Positions 47,224 through 59,693 of a stretch of 64,000 bases of DNA are shown piece by piece. The stretch's first letter is position 1. The number at the start of each line of letters is the position of its first letter. Below the pieces are notes generated by a model, which worked only from the letters and a program-made list of their open reading frames with translations, was not told where the DNA came from and did not search any database. The DNA comes from Oncomelania hupensis (Eukaryota; Mollusca; Gastropoda; Littorinimorpha; Pomatiopsidae), in contig CM072526.1 in the NCBI GenBank assembly GCA_036898135.1, positions 5,103,555 through 5,167,554 on the forward strand, written 5' to 3'. Made by a program: the position numbers and the translations under genes.

Positions 47224-48849
47224 CCTCCCTCGCATCTCTCCCTTTCACACTCTCTCTTTCGCTCTCTCTCCCTCCCCTTCTCCCTCTCTCTACCCACTTG
47301 GAGTAATTTCCCCATTTTGTGTAAAGAAGCTGGTGTTGTGCTACTTGGGAACAGTGATGCTGTTGTTGATTGGGTGGATGTTGTAACCTTGACTTGGTTG
47401 CTGTGGCCTGTTGTTGGTCTGTGTTGTATTTGGAAAGGGTTCGGGGAATATGGAGAACAGCTAGTTGCTAGTATTCATGTCGTGACGTGTTTTGGCCTTG
47501 GGGTGTTGTGTACTGATTTTTGGACGTGATGCAATGTTCGTGCAGCTTGGTTGGTTTGTTACGGTGTTATGTGGACAGTTATGGCGAAATTGGGCTGGCC
47601 TTGTGGTAATCGTTTGATTAGTTGACATGTATTACTTGGTTTGGGGGAGAGTGTGATGTTGCAGTAGGGCGCGTTATTACACCAGTCTATTTAAAAAAAC
47701 AACAACATAAAACTTGTATTTAAAGATGGCTTGGTGGCGCATGATTTCGTGGGTGTTCTGTGTTCGAGTGTAGTTCTGAGGTTATCGGGAAACTAAATCT
47801 GTTTAGTAGAAAGAAGAAAAAAAAAAAACAGGAAAATGACAGCATTAATTGTTGAAAAGCATCCCCAGTTCTTTAAAGCATTGGCAGTTTAGGGAATAAA
47901 AGTCCTTCATCCTTTTTTTTCTACCCCTCCCCTTCCTCATCTTCTCCTACTCCTCCTCCTCCTCAAGTAGTAGGTTGGGGTTTAGTGGATTTAATGGTAG
48001 TTGGCAGTTAAAGGCAAACTATCAGTGTACAGGCTGATCGGATTATGCTGTATGGCTTGGGATTGTGCTCTGTATAAATGCTATTCATCATCTTTATTAT
48101 TGTTATTATCATCACCATAATCATTATTATTGTGGAGTTGTTTAGCATTGGGGTGTAGTTGACAAGGTTATGGGTCTTGCACAACTTAGTTTCTTGAGGC
48201 TCTTGTTTCTTAGACGTTCAGTGGAGTCTTTAGTTGTGACTAACAGTTATGAATGAGAAGAATGATGCTTTTTTCCCTTTGTAATTTTTATTGAATATTT
48301 AATCATTAATTCCTATTTTCCATCACATATTTTTATTAATTTAAATTTTTCATTTGATTAATGTGTTTCTATCACATATTTATCCATCCATTTAACATTG
48401 TATTTATTTAGGTTCTTCACATGTGATGCTATTGTTGTGGATGACATTCTATTTGTAATACTAACAATAAACGGAATGAAGTCGCTAACAATTTGATGAA
48501 AGATATCTTCTAACCTCACACCCTTCCTCCCCACTCTAACCAACCCACCCACCCCACTGTGTATTGTCACTCCCCAGTCACACACACTCCACTCTCACAT
48601 CACCCCCTTTTTACTCATCCCCAGCTTCAAGGCACCAAATAAATTATTTGCAATAGCAGTACATTTTCTCAACAATTACAACAATTAAAATCATTCAGAC
48701 TGTTCACATCAGAAACGGGAAATGTTTTTCAGCCCAACAAACGGCTAGGAAAATTATTTTATGTTGTGTACAACAAACTTTAACAATGGGCAACATCGGC
48801 TTGAAAACTGTTTTTGTACGGCCGTTCATTTCACGGTCCCTCCTTTTTA

Positions 48850-49568
48850 TTCCCTACCACCACTGCTCTGGCTCCATCTCACTCCGCCCTCCCTACCCCC
48901 ACTGCTCTTGCTCCATCTCACTCCACCCTCCCTAACACCACCACCACTCTTGCTCCATCTCACTCCACCCTCCCTACCACCACCGTTCTTGCTCCATCTC
49001 ACTCCACCCTCCCTACCCCCACCGCTCTTGCTCCATCTCACTCCACCCTCCCTACACCCACTGCTCTTGCTCTATCTCACTCCGCCCTCCCTACACCCAC
49101 TGCTCTTGCTCCATCTCACTCCGCCCTCCCTACCCCCACTGCTCTTGCTACATCTCACTCCACCCTCCCTACCCCCACCGCTCTGGCTCCATCTCACTCC
49201 ACCCTTCCTACCACCACCGCTCTGGCTCCATCTCACTCCACCCTCCCTATACCCCCACCGCTCTGGCTCCATCTCACTCCACCCTCCCTACCCCCACCGC
49301 TCTGGCTCCATCTCACTCCACCCTCCCTACCACCACCGCTCTGGCTCCATCTCACTCCACACTCCCTACCACCACCGCTCTTGCTCCATCTCACTCTACC
49401 CTCCCTACACCCACCGCTGTTGCTCCATCTCACTCTACCCTCCCTACACCCACCGCTGTTGCTCCATCTCACTCCGCCCTCCCTACCACCACCGCTCTGG
49501 CTCCATCTCACTCCACCCTCCCTACCACCACCGCTCTTGCTCCATCTCACTCCACCCTCCCTTCCCCG
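48850..49568. repeat. 39-bp C/T-rich minisatellite, haplotype 2
   Basis: About 18 units against about 31 in haplotype 1. More CTCTGG variants than in the other allele. Confidence 0.93.
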
Positions 49569-50641
49569 CTTCCTCAAATATCCAATACAAAGATGTCGCG
49601 CTTTGTATGTTAAAAGTTTACTTGTGATATTCACAATGTTAAGAGCTGCATCTACATATTTCCTGAACTAACCACTATGGATACCCCTTATTGCGGCTAC
49701 TCATTACCATATATCGCCTTCGGTCATTTTTAGCCTGTTCTCTGTCATTATTTACCATTACAGTCATTATTAGGGTGATAATCATCATATTCATCGGCAT
49801 CTTCATTATCATTCTCATTCACGTGGCTTAATTATCGTATTCATCTGGTCACCATCATCATCACCATCATTCACCTTTATATATAATAATGACCATTATG
49901 CATGAATGAGAGAACGCAGCAAAGACTCCACTTTACGCCTGTTGATCCATCTTTTGCTTGTCTTTTCTTTCCACTCTCCCTTTATACGTTTTTTTTTTGG
50001 GGGGGGGAAAGGGTTTTGTTTGGCTTTTTACCATGTTCCGATCGCCATTGTAATAAAAAATAAATAACTGTTAAAAAACGTGCCATTTGATATTCATGTA
50101 TCAATCCATAACGTTGAAAATGAAAGCAACGTTATAAATTTCAGTAAATCCGTTTACTCTTACAATGACTATATCATGTTATATAATTTTAGTAAATCCG
50201 TTAACTCTTACAATGACTATATCATGTTATATAATTTTAGTAAATCAGGGATGTTTTGTGCTTTTCTTTATTTCTTTTAACTGTGGCTGCTGCGATATTG
50301 AAAATGTTAAGTTTACCAGACAGTCGGCGTAATAGATGAGTGGAAATTGTTCAAACTAGAAAACGTTGTTTAGGGTTATGGCGGTATACATGAGACAGAA
50401 CTCCCAATCTTGTCATCGCAAAATGATTGTAATGTTCTTTGATCATGCTTTTAACTTGACGTTCTGGATTATAATTTGGGAGGGTCAAGATCAACTGTTG
50501 CTATTAACGTGGTAGTAAAACGTTTTAGCTTATGATTATTTTTTTGTGGTCACATGTCAATATGAGGCACTTTTTTGTGTAGGATGTTGGACATGGATTT
50601 CCAAAGGACCATGTGAGTCATATGGGCTTTGGCCTAATTTT

Positions 50642-51152
50642 TTGACTCACATGCGTGCAGCAGTGCGAGTCTGTGTACTCACCCAATAATCTAAGCTTTC
50701 CCTTCAATAGTAAACGAAGGTTCTGGAGGAGAAGAAAAAAAGTCCATCTGTCCAAATTTGAATCAAATCAATTCCCATCTGTCCATTTCTAGGCCCGCCA
50801 ATTCATGCAAAACACAAAACAAAAAATGTTAATTATTTTGGAAGTGATTTCATTATTAGAATGTAATTGGTTATATTGGTGTGTACTCTTTAAATTTACA
50901 ATTTTGCATAATCAGGTCAAGGTCACAGGGTAAAACCTTTCCGCAAAAGGTCCCAAATATTCCAAAAGAGGCATTATGACGTAAGGTTTTGATCATGGAT
51001 TTAACAAATTGTTTTAACATGGATGTGGATGCGACACATTTTCCTTGCAAGTTTGGTCAGCCTTGATCCAAGGTCACTTAGACATCCCTTCTGCTATTGC
51101 ACGTGGTAGGTTCCCCCAGAGGACTATGTGAGTCATATAGACATTGGCCTTA
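50642..51152. repeat. AGGTCA-rich repeat E3, haplotype 2
   Basis: Allele of 27491-27995, with TTGACTCACATGCGTGC at the left and TATGTGAGTCATATAGAC at the right. Confidence 0.65.
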
Positions 51153-52212
51153 CACTATCATTTGTAATCAGTGCCTTAGTTTACATTGAAAGTAAAGCTA
51201 TTAATGAAATCCTCTTTGACTTTATTCCTTGTTTTTATATTGACACACCTCTTGTTCTACTTCAAATTACATTGGACTTTTTGTTTTCAATGCATGTGCA
51301 ACTAGGAACATAATTATTTGCTGTTATTGTGGTAAATAATTCTTATTTCAAAATTTAAAATTGCTGTATCTTCATCTAAATTCTATTGAAATGTGTAATT
51401 CATAACTCGTCTACAAGTTTGATTGAAAATTTGGACTTGATGTAACTCCTCTAAATTCTATTAAAAAGTTGGAATTGTTGAAACTCACAACTCATGTACT
51501 TGTAAGGAAAAGTTAAAATTGTAGTACAACCTCATCTAAATTGTATTGAAAATTAAATTTTAATTCGTGACTCATCTACAGATAAGACACCCCCTCCTTC
51601 AAATCCGTTAAAACTTCGACCAGTTGAGTTATATTACCAGATGTACAAAGCTACTGGCAATTTATTTCAGACTTCACTGATTAGTACTAAAAAAATCAGT
51701 CAGTGCTATTGTTTTTTTGGGTCATTTTTATGTAAGAAAAGGGAGGAGAGAAGAATATATTGTGTAAGATATGATATAAGTTATATTTAAAGTGAAATCC
51801 AGTGATAGTTACTTTTTTTTTTTTTTTGGAAAGCTCCAACTATATGAAATGAAATGTTATAGGAGTGTTTATCATTTGGAAAGAAATACACAATTATTTT
51901 AGCCATTTTGATAGTTTCAACCATTTAGAATGAAACAGGAACAGTTTGACATTTTAAATGAAATACAACACTAAAGAAATATTTGTAACTTAAATACAGA
52001 AACGTTTTGTTATTTTTTGACTAGTTTGAAAGATTTAGAATGAAAATCTAGAAACATGCATTTATAATGTATGGAAACATGCACAAGCTTGTCATTTAAA
52101 CTAAGATTTAGAAAGCTGTGTGTGGTGTTATGACCAGTTTGCACTGTATTACCTACCATATGAAATGCTGAGGCCTGATACAGGGTACTGACGCTAGTTA
52201 TGTGGTTGACAG

Positions 52213-52346
52213 ACCAAGGCACAGGCCGTGCCTAACCAAGGAGTGTGGGACATGCGTGGCAAACAGTTCTACTACGGCATTGAAATCAGAGTCTGGGCAA
52301 TCGCCTGCTTCGCACCTCAACGCAACGTTCGAGAGGACGCACTCCG
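52213..52346 (+). CDS. AGO: Argonaute exon K (L2-MID), complete
   Basis: Forty-four codons plus two bases begin [19 protein letters not shown] and end [13 protein letters not shown], with the final Arg codon completed by exon L. This corresponds to human AGO2 from about residue 424, the L2-MID transition. The donor CCG|GTAAGC is followed at once by an (ATT)n run and a 2.7-kb minisatellite. Confidence 0.95.
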
Positions 52347-52361
52347 GTAAGCTTTTTAATA

Positions 52362-52367
52362 ATAATA

Positions 52368-52411
<44 letters not shown>
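52362..52411. repeat. (ATT)n microsatellite
   Basis: AAT/ATT run 16 nt after the exon K donor. Confidence 0.95.
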
Positions 52412-52412
<1 letters not shown>

Positions 52413-52414
52413 AC

Positions 52415-55078
52415 AGTGGCACTGTGAAAGCTATGGCTTTGAATGGTGGTGTGTGGCACTGTGAAAGCTATGGCTTTGAATGGTGGTGTGTGGCACTGTG
52501 AAAGCTATGGCTTTGAATGGTGGTGTATGGCACTGTGAATGGTGGTGTATGGCACTGTGAAAGCTATGGATTTGAATGGTGGTGTATGGCACTGTGAAAG
52601 CTATGGCTTTGAATGGTGGTGTATGGCACTAAAAGCTATGGCTTTGAATGGTGGTGTGTGGCACTGAAAGTTATGGATTTGAATGGTGGTGTATGGCACT
52701 GAAAGTTATGGATTTGAATGGTGGTGTATGGCACTGAAAGTTATGGTTTTGAATGGTGGTGTATGACACTGTGAAAGCTATGGCTTTGAATGGTGGTGTA
52801 TGGCACTAAAAGCTATGGCTTTGAATGGTGGTGTGTGGCACTGAAAGTTATTGTTTTGAATGGTGGTGTATGGCACTGAAAGCTATTGTTTTGAATGGTG
52901 GTGTGTGGCACTGAAAGTTATTGTTTTGAATGGTGGTGTATGGCACTGAAAGCTATTGTTTTGAATGGTGGTGTATGGCACTAAAAGCTATGGCTTTGAA
53001 TGGTGGTGTGTGGCACTGAAAGCTATTGTTTTGAATGGTGGTGTATGGCACTGAAAGCTATTGTTTTGAATGGTGGTGTGTGGCACTGAAAGTTATTGTT
53101 TTGAATGGTGGTGTATGGCACTGAAAGCTATTGTTTTGAATGGTGGTGTATGGCACTGAAAGTTATTGTTTTGAATGGTGGTGTATGGCACTAAAAGCTA
53201 TGGATTTGAATGGTGGTGTATGGCACTAAAAGCTATGGATTTGAATGGTGGTGTATGGCACTAAAAGCTATGGCTTTGAATGGTGGTGTGTGGCACTGAA
53301 AGTTATGGTTTTGAATGGTGGTGTATGGCACTAAAAGCTATGGCTTTGAATGGTGGTGTGTGGCACTGAAAGTTATTGTTTTGAATGGTGGTGTATGGCA
53401 CTAAAAGCTATGGCTTTGAATGGTGGTGTATGGCACTGAAAGCTATGGTTTTGAATGGTGGTGTATGGCACTAAAAGCTATTGTTTTGAATGGTGGTGTG
53501 TGGCACTAAAAGCTATGGTTTTGAATGGTGGTGTGTGGCACTGAAAGCTATTGTTTTGAATGGTGGTGTATGGCACTGAAAGCTATGGTTTTGAATGGTG
53601 GTGTATGGCACTAAAAGCTATTGTTTTGAATGGTGGTGTGTGGCACTGAAAGCTATGGTTTTGAATGGTGGTGTGTGGCACTGAAAGCTATGGTTTTGAA
53701 TGGTGGTGTATGGCTTTGAATGGTGGTGTGTGGCACTGAAAGCTATGGTTTTGAATGTTGGTGTATGGCACTGAAAGCTATGGTTTTGAATGTTGGTGTA
53801 TGGCACTGAAAGCTATGGTTTTGAATGGTGGTGTATGGCACTGAAAGCTATGGTTTTGAATGGTGGTGTATGGCACTGAAAGTTATTGTTTTGAATGGTG
53901 GTGTATGGCACTGTGAAAGCTATGGTTTTGAATGGTGGTGTATGGCACTGTGAAAGCTATGGCTTTGAATGGTGGTGTATGGCACTGTGAAAGCTATGGC
54001 TTTGAATGGTGGTGTATGGCACTGTGAAAGCTATGGTTTTGAATGGTGGTGTATGGCACTGTGAAAGCTATGGCTTTGAATGGTGGTGTGTGGCACTGAA
54101 AGTTATTGTTTTGAATGGTGGTGTGTGGCACTGAAAGCTATTGTTTTGAATGGTGGTGTATGGCACTGAAAGCTATTGTTTTGAATGGTGGTGTATGGCA
54201 CTGTGAAAGCTATGGCTTTGAATGGTGGTGTATGGCACTGAAAGCTATTGTTTTGAATGGTGGTGTATGGCACTGAAAGCTATTGTTTTGAATGGTGGTG
54301 TATGGCACTGAAAGCTATTGTTTTGAATGGTGGTGTATGGCACTGAAAGCTATGGTTTTGGAATGGTGGTGTGTGGCACTGAAAGCTATGGTTTTGGAAT
54401 GGTGGTGTGTGGCACTGAAAGCTATGGTTTTGAATGGTGGTGTGTGGCACTGAAAGCTATGGTTTTGAATGGTGGTGTGTGGCACTGAAAGCTATGGTTT
54501 TGAATGGTGGTGTATGGCACTGAAAGCTATGGTTTTGGAATGGTGGTGTGTGGCACTGAAAGCTATGGTTTTGAATGGTGGTGTGTGGCACTGTGAAAGC
54601 TATGGTTTTGAATGGTGGTGTATGGCACTGTGAAAGCTATGGCTTTGAATGGTGGTGTATGGCACTTTGAATGGTGGTGTATGGCTTTGAATGGTGGTGT
54701 ATGGCTTTGAATGGTGGTGTATGGCACTGTGAAAGCTATGGTTTTGAATGGTGGTGTATGGCTTTGAATGGTGGTGTATGGCACTGTGAAAGCTATGGCT
54801 TTGAATGGTGGTGTATGGCTTTGAATGGTGGTGTATGGCTTTGAATGGTGGTGTATGGCACTTTGAATGGTGGTGTATGGCTTTGAATGGTGGTGTATGG
54901 CACTTTGAATGGTGGTGTATGGCTTTGAATGGTGGTGTATGGCTTTGAATGGTGGTGTATGGCACTTTGAATGGTGGTGTATGGCTTTGAATGGTGGTGT
55001 ATGGCACTTTGAATGGTGGTGTATGGCTTTGAATGGTGGTGTATGGCACTGTGAAAGCTATGGATTTGAATGATGGTG
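52415..55078. repeat. 35-bp minisatellite, about 75 units
   Basis: The unit is GGCACTGAAAGCTATGGTTT followed by TGAATGGTGGTGTAT, with 37-bp CACTGTGAAAG variants. The 3' part (54660-55040) alternates truncated forms (ATGGCTTTGAATGGTGGTGT) as a higher-order pattern. Minus-strand open frames (PYTTIQSHTPPFK type) are artefacts of the repeat. Confidence 0.95.
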
Positions 55079-55349
55079 TGCTGCTGCAAACAGTCCACAA
55101 CTTTACACTACAGTTGCTGTGTCAAAACCTTATTAAAGGTTGAGATCTATCCGGAGAAATTTAAACACCAGTTGTCCTTTTACACTTTATTTAAATAATA
55201 ATAATAGTATATCATAGTTTATTAAAAAAAATAATAAAATTTTATGAAGCATAAATCCAAACTAAAAGTTTGGTGTAATGTTTAATGCCAACATGCGTGT
55301 CACATAGCTGTTTCGACCAAATATTGATGTCAACATTGCCAAAGCTGTT

Positions 55350-56575
55350 CCTATTTTATCCTATCCCATAACTCAAAGGTCGTTGGGACACCACAGATGA
55401 TTGTTTAAGCAGTGTACTCTTTCTTTCTTTGTCCTCAGCAATTCTCATGGCTTTGCTCAGTGTCAAGCCAGTTTATTCTCAAATGTTGTCATCCCACCTC
55501 TTTTTCTGTCTGCCTCCGCATCTGCCTCCTTGCACCGTGCCTTGCAGGATGGTCTTTGCAAGGCGTGATGGTCTAGTGACAAGGCTGTGCTATCGAAGTT
55601 TCCATTTCTTCACCACTGTTGTCCAATGGCTTACGTGATGGGTATAACACTCCATTCTTTGTATTCTTCGTTGTAAGTCTGCTGTGAGGGTCCATGTTTC
55701 TCAAGCATATAGGAAGATGGAGATGAGAAGGGAGCGCAGCAGCCTTACCTTGGAGTGTAGACTGATGGTCTTGTCTTTCCAAATGGGCTTCAACCTTGTT
55801 AGGGCAGCAGTTGTTTCAGCAAGCCAGGAGAGAACTTCCTGTCGGGACCCATTGCCTGATGCAATGGCTCCGAAATATTTGAAGCTATGCATTGTGTTGA
55901 GGGATTGGCCTTGGACTTTGGTGTCTGTGTTGATGCCATAGGTGTTGTTGGTCACCATTTTGGTCTTCTCTGCACTTATTTTGATTCAAAAGGCTCTGGA
56001 GGTGGGGTCAAGCTGTTCAAGTTCTTGTTCCTCTCCAGCCAATCCATCAATGTCATCCGCAAAACAGATTGGAGATTGCTCTACCCTCTAGGCGGATGGT
56101 GCCTTCGTGATCTGCAAGGGCATCTGCGCTCCAGGAAGATGAAGAGTGGAGAGAGTAGGCATCCTTGACGCACGACGATTGTTGTTCTGAACCAGTTCCC
56201 GATGGCGCTGTTGTGGAGGACTGCACTGGTAGCCTTGTCGTACAGGCTTTTGATGACTTCAGTAGTGTTAGGGCTGATGTTGTACACTCTCATGGTTGCC
56301 CACAGAGCTGCATGCCAGACTCGGTCAAACGATTTTTGAAGTCTACAAACACATAATATAGATGTTGGTGCTGTAGACATTTCTCGCCGATTATTCTGAG
56401 GTTAAAAATCTGCCCAGGGGTACTTCACACTGCTCTGAATCCTGCTTGTTCTTCAGCTATGATTTGTTCAGCTTGGAGTTTCAACCTGTTGAGTATTATT
56501 TTCAGGAGGATTTTGCTGGGATGGCTGAAGAGGCTGATGGTGCAGTAATTTTCATACCCTGCTGTTGCTTGAACT
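55350..56575 (-). mobile_element. Decayed RTE-like LINE reverse transcriptase, reverse strand
   Basis: Read on the minus strand from 56575 to 55350, frames give AEQIIAEEQAGF, KSFDRVWHAALW (RT motif), VVRQGCLLSPLF (the QGC.LSP motif), FCADDIDGLAGEEQELEQ (a variant of the F.ADD catalytic motif), then FKYFGAI and TRLKPIWKDKTISLHSKVRL. The order is correct for a non-LTR RT. Frameshifts and stops break it. It is the same family as the LINE tail at 8155-8995 and ends at the matching GGGTTATGGGA...-type 3' tail. Confidence 0.85.
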
Positions 56576-56742
56576 AAAATTAAATAAAACAAAAAGTTAA
56601 CCAAATGTCCAGCAGAGCTACTGTTTGCTGTTCTCTGAAGTTAATTCATTAAAAAAATAAAAAGTGTTACAGATGTAAGGTAGTGTTCAAATGTCCTCTG
56701 TGTAACAGAGAATTGATATGAAAGTTACCGCTCCTGTTGCAG

Positions 56743-56927
56743 AAACTTCACCCAAAATCTTCAGAGGATTTCAAACGACGCTGGGATGCCCATCATGGGA
56801 CAGCCCTGTTTCTGCAAGTATGCCACAGGCCCAGACCAAGTAGAGCCCATGTTCCGCTACCTGAAAAACACTTACCAAGGACTGCAGCTTATCGTGGTGG
56901 TCCTCCCTGGAAAGACCCCAGTCTACG
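56743..56927 (+). CDS. AGO: Argonaute exon L (MID)
   Basis: This 185-nt exon encodes [57 protein letters not shown] and VY, the MID domain core. The final Tyr aligns to human AGO2 Tyr529, which stacks on the 5' base of the guide. It begins by completing the Arg of exon K and ends with the G of an Ala codon. Acceptor is TTGCAG and donor GTCAGT. Confidence 0.96.
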
Positions 56928-58864
56928 GTCAGTTTTGTAACACGGGCATAAAGGCCCTAGTCATCCCCTCTCCTGAAGTAATGGGTACATGTGGCTATGC
57001 AGAGAGCTGCAAATCTGGGACTTTTTAAAATCTGTGTTCCAGCATGAACAGTAGAAAATACAGGTCTGATGCTAAATTGTAGGAGCAGACGGTCAAATGA
57101 TTGATGGTAGTATAAAATGATGTTGTAGGCAAAATGTTGATTGAGACCTTGGGGTCCTCCACATGTACACATGGTCTGTATTGCCTTTCCAATGTCAGTA
57201 TTCAGTGGACAATTTGTGTTTGTCCCTACTCTCATGTCATAGACGGGCAAGTACCAAATACCAAAAAACTGGAGTGGCAGGAAGGCAACCCCGAATGTCA
57301 CCTGCAACAGTGACAAAGTAATTCAGAATGTGGCGTGCTTAGGGTCGACAAACTCAAAACCTCAATAATAGTTTTCTTGTTGCTTTTTTTGTTTTTCGAC
57401 ATTATGAAATTAACCAAATGGTTTGTATGAGAGAGAGATTAAAGACCATAATGCAAGGGAGACGAGAGCTGCTGAAGCAAGGGAGACGATTGCTGATCCA
57501 GGGTTGCCAACCACTACGGAATTTCCGTAGTTTACTCCGGAAATGAATACGCGGCTACGGAGCTACGCAAATCGAAAATTTACTACGGAAAGTCAATTTT
57601 CGACGATAGTATTACAGTTTTAACGAGTTTTATTGAGTGCCTGTGCCTCCCGTAGCACCTCAAGGTCACGGTCATTCGGTTTACATGCACGGTGTAATAG
57701 ATCACACTCCCAGTGCATGTTAGGAAATTCGACCAATCACCGTGAAGTGGTTTTGCAAACGGCCAATCGGTGCACAAAACCTCGACCTTTCTGTGACACT
57801 TTCGTTTCCGGGTCACGTTCTACAGCGCGAGAAGAAAAGTTTGTGTGCGGCGTATTTTGAATCCATGATGCCAAAAAGAAAGAAAAGAAGAGGACAGCAA
57901 ATCAAGAGTACAGGAAAGAGTATTCTGAAAAATTTCCGTGCATCACTGCGTCATCGAGATCAAAACACAGCGTGTATTGTACAGCGTGCTTGGCAGATTT
58001 TAGCATTCAACATGGCGGCTTCCACGATGTGACGCGACACATGAATGGCAACCGTCACAAAAGTCGTTGCCCTGATCCAGAAAAGTTAGTCCCTGTTCAG
58101 TTGGTAGCCACCTTTCTCAAGCCCGATATGGATTTCTCAATAATTCGTGCGCAAACACTCTTCACGACCATCGTTGCAGAGCACAATCTGCCTGCGTCGG
58201 TAGCAGATCACTTCAGTAAGTTAGTGAAAGCAATGTTCCCGGACTCCCAAGTTGCCAAGAGCTTTGCATGTGGGCGAACAAAAACTGGACATATAATACG
58301 AACGCTAGCAGAAGAGGCGGTTAAGGAGGCAAGCACTGCCATGGAATCTAGTCCATTTGTGCTAGCCACTGACGGCAGCCAGGAAGGGGGGGAAAATGTT
58401 TTTTTTTGTTTTAGAAAAAATATAACAGATTTCAGGTCCTTGCTCAGCCCAGAGCAACTGGAGGCTGTTCTTGTGCTGAAAACAAAACTGCAAGGCACTC
58501 CATGCTGTGACTCAAAGCTATCTGACAATTTGCTGAGAAAGTGCAAGGCTGCCACCAGATTGGGCCTTGCTAAAGACTAGACATGTTCTCAGAGAGAGAA
58601 TAGAGCAATTTCAATAAATGTGGATTATTGTATGAAGTGTTTCATCTTTCCTTGCAACTGTGCTTGTTTAGTAGTGTGTGTGTGTGTGTGTATGCATGTC
58701 TTCGTTAAAAAAAATGCGAGGACGTATGGCTACTGAAAATGTCATAAAACTTTTTAAATTCAGAATTTTTACTACTGAAAACTTTTTGGAAGGTTGGTAA
58801 CTCTGCTGATCGAACTTTGTTTTTATGTATGCCTCGGGTGATGAACTATTGTGTATGTGCTCAG
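56928..58864 (+). other. Intron L-M
   Basis: 1.9 kb containing the hAT-like relic at 57499-58805. At 56928-57490 I see no recognisable feature. Confidence 0.8.
57499..58805 (+). mobile_element. hAT-like transposon relic with truncated transposase ORF
   Basis: The ends CAGGGTTGCCAACC and GGTTGGTAACTCTG are inverted, with 6-bp flanks CTGATC. The ORF at 57972-58580 encodes a zinc-finger-like segment (YCTACLADFSIQHGGFHDVT, RHMNGNRHK), a middle block (HFSKLVKAMFPDSQVAKSF, CGRTKT) and LATDGSQ, which resembles the first-Asp motif of hAT transposases. It then runs into a short tail, so most of the catalytic domain is deleted. A basic N-terminal part (PKRKKRRGQQ) lies in another frame, so a frameshift separates them. 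Confidence 0.75.
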
Positions 58865-59024
58865 CGGAGGTGAAGAGAGTGGGCGACATCATGTTTGGCC
58901 TGGCCACTCAGTGCGTCCAGTCCAAGAACGTCAACAAGACCACCCCACAGACGCTGTCTAATCTCTGCCTCAAAATCAACGTCAAGCTGGGGGGCGTCAA
59001 CTCCATCCTGCTGCCCAGTATACG
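58865..59024 (+). CDS. AGO: Argonaute exon M (MID-PIWI)
   Basis: This 160-nt exon encodes [40 protein letters not shown] and [10 protein letters not shown]. It retains the counterparts of human AGO2 Lys533 (EVK), Gln545 (ATQ), Lys566 (CLK) and Lys570 (NVK), which bind the guide 5' phosphate. It ends with CG of an Arg codon before GTATGT, and either N1 (G) or N2 (T) completes Arg. Guide anchoring should thus be intact in all isoforms. Confidence 0.96.
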
Positions 59025-59602
59025 GTATGTGTCAATGATAACCCTTTCCTCTGTAGGTTACACCTTTCTCTATTTACTTCATTGGCCATCAAGTGTTCTC
59101 TTCCTTTTCCTGTCTGCAAGTAGGAGTACACATTTACATATGCATAATTTCTGTCAAGTCTGATTGTTCAGGATTTATAATTGAGTAGCCTTATCATTTT
59201 GGTAGATGTTACGGGCGATGACTGAACATTGAGGTTTAACGTCTACACCCACCTTTGACCATAGGGCAGACGGGGCTAACCATCCCAGGGAACAAGGCGG
59301 TACTGAACCACCACAGCTATCACACTGCTAAGATGAAAAATGGCCACTTTTATCTCGCCTATCCACCACGGAAGGGCAGGTGGTGAATGTTGTTAGTCTT
59401 TTTCTGTTGCTGAGGACATTAATTTTGGGATGATGCTCGGTTGGAGGAGAACGACAGTTTTCATTAAATTGACTATGGACTTAAGTTCAGATTACATCTG
59501 TTCTCGTGTGCCTGCAGTGGTAGTTTTCCAACATACAAAAAAATTATCGACGAAACTTTGAATAATGTCCACCTAATTTGATGTTGACTGACGTTTTGTC
59601 AG
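59025..59602 (+). other. Intron M-N1
   Basis: 578 nt. No repeat recognised; acceptor is TTTTGTCAG. Confidence 0.75.
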
Positions 59603-59693
59603 GCCTGCGGTGTTCCGAGAGCCGGTGATTTTCTTTGGAGCCAGTATCACTCATCCGCCCGTCTGTGACAAGTTTAAGCCTACCATAGGGGCT
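59603..59693 (+). CDS. AGO: Argonaute alternative exon N1 (PIWI, first catalytic Asp replaced by Ser)
   Basis: This 91-nt exon completes Arg and encodes [20 protein letters not shown] then [10 protein letters not shown], ending phase 0 at a consensus GTAAGT. It aligns gap-free to human AGO2 residues about 584-613. The residue at Asp597, first member of the DEDH slicer tetrad, is Ser. The residues around it also change: PPVCDKFKP versus PPAGDSSKP in N2. The first ten residues, including the counterparts of Phe587, Pro590 and Val591, are shared with N2. The intact frame, strong splice sites and equal length to N2 argue for a real alternative exon and not a pseudo-exon. Confidence 0.92.

Larger units (their letters stand above)
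46137..52212 (+). other. Intron J2-K, haplotype 2
   Basis: 6.1 kb. Holds the CT microsatellite (47111-47223), the shorter 39-bp minisatellite (48850-49568) and AGGTCA repeat E3 (50642-51152). The remainder is plain AT-rich intron. Confidence 0.8.
29670..52330 (+). repeat. Second haplotype of 7005-29169 (probable false duplication)
   Basis: The segment repeats 7005-29169 in order, with scattered SNPs, small indels, minisatellite length changes and presence/absence of two transposons. Coding bases are identical except for one silent change in J2. Both breakpoints coincide with the gap edges, which favours unmerged haplotigs over real tandem duplication. Confidence 0.88.
52347..56742 (+). other. 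Intron K-L
   Basis: 4.4 kb: (ATT)n microsatellite, 35-bp minisatellite, AT-rich spacer (55085-55350), then a reverse-oriented LINE fragment (55350-56575). The last ~165 bp before exon L contain nothing recognised. Confidence 0.85.

Noticed and set aside
7005..52330. True tandem duplication of the Argonaute middle with four L2 exons
   Set aside because: Breakpoints coincide with gap edges and contig ends. The copies differ like alleles. Read-depth data could still overturn this.
57972..58580. Host zinc-finger gene nested in the intron
   Set aside because: It lies between inverted hAT-like ends with target duplication, has a frameshift upstream and is truncated after the LATDGS motif.
59603..59693. 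N1 as a dead pseudo-exon
   Set aside because: It has an intact frame, equal length and phase to N2, consensus GTAAGT donor and TTTTGTCAG acceptor, and clustered changes at the catalytic site. RNA evidence is needed for certainty.
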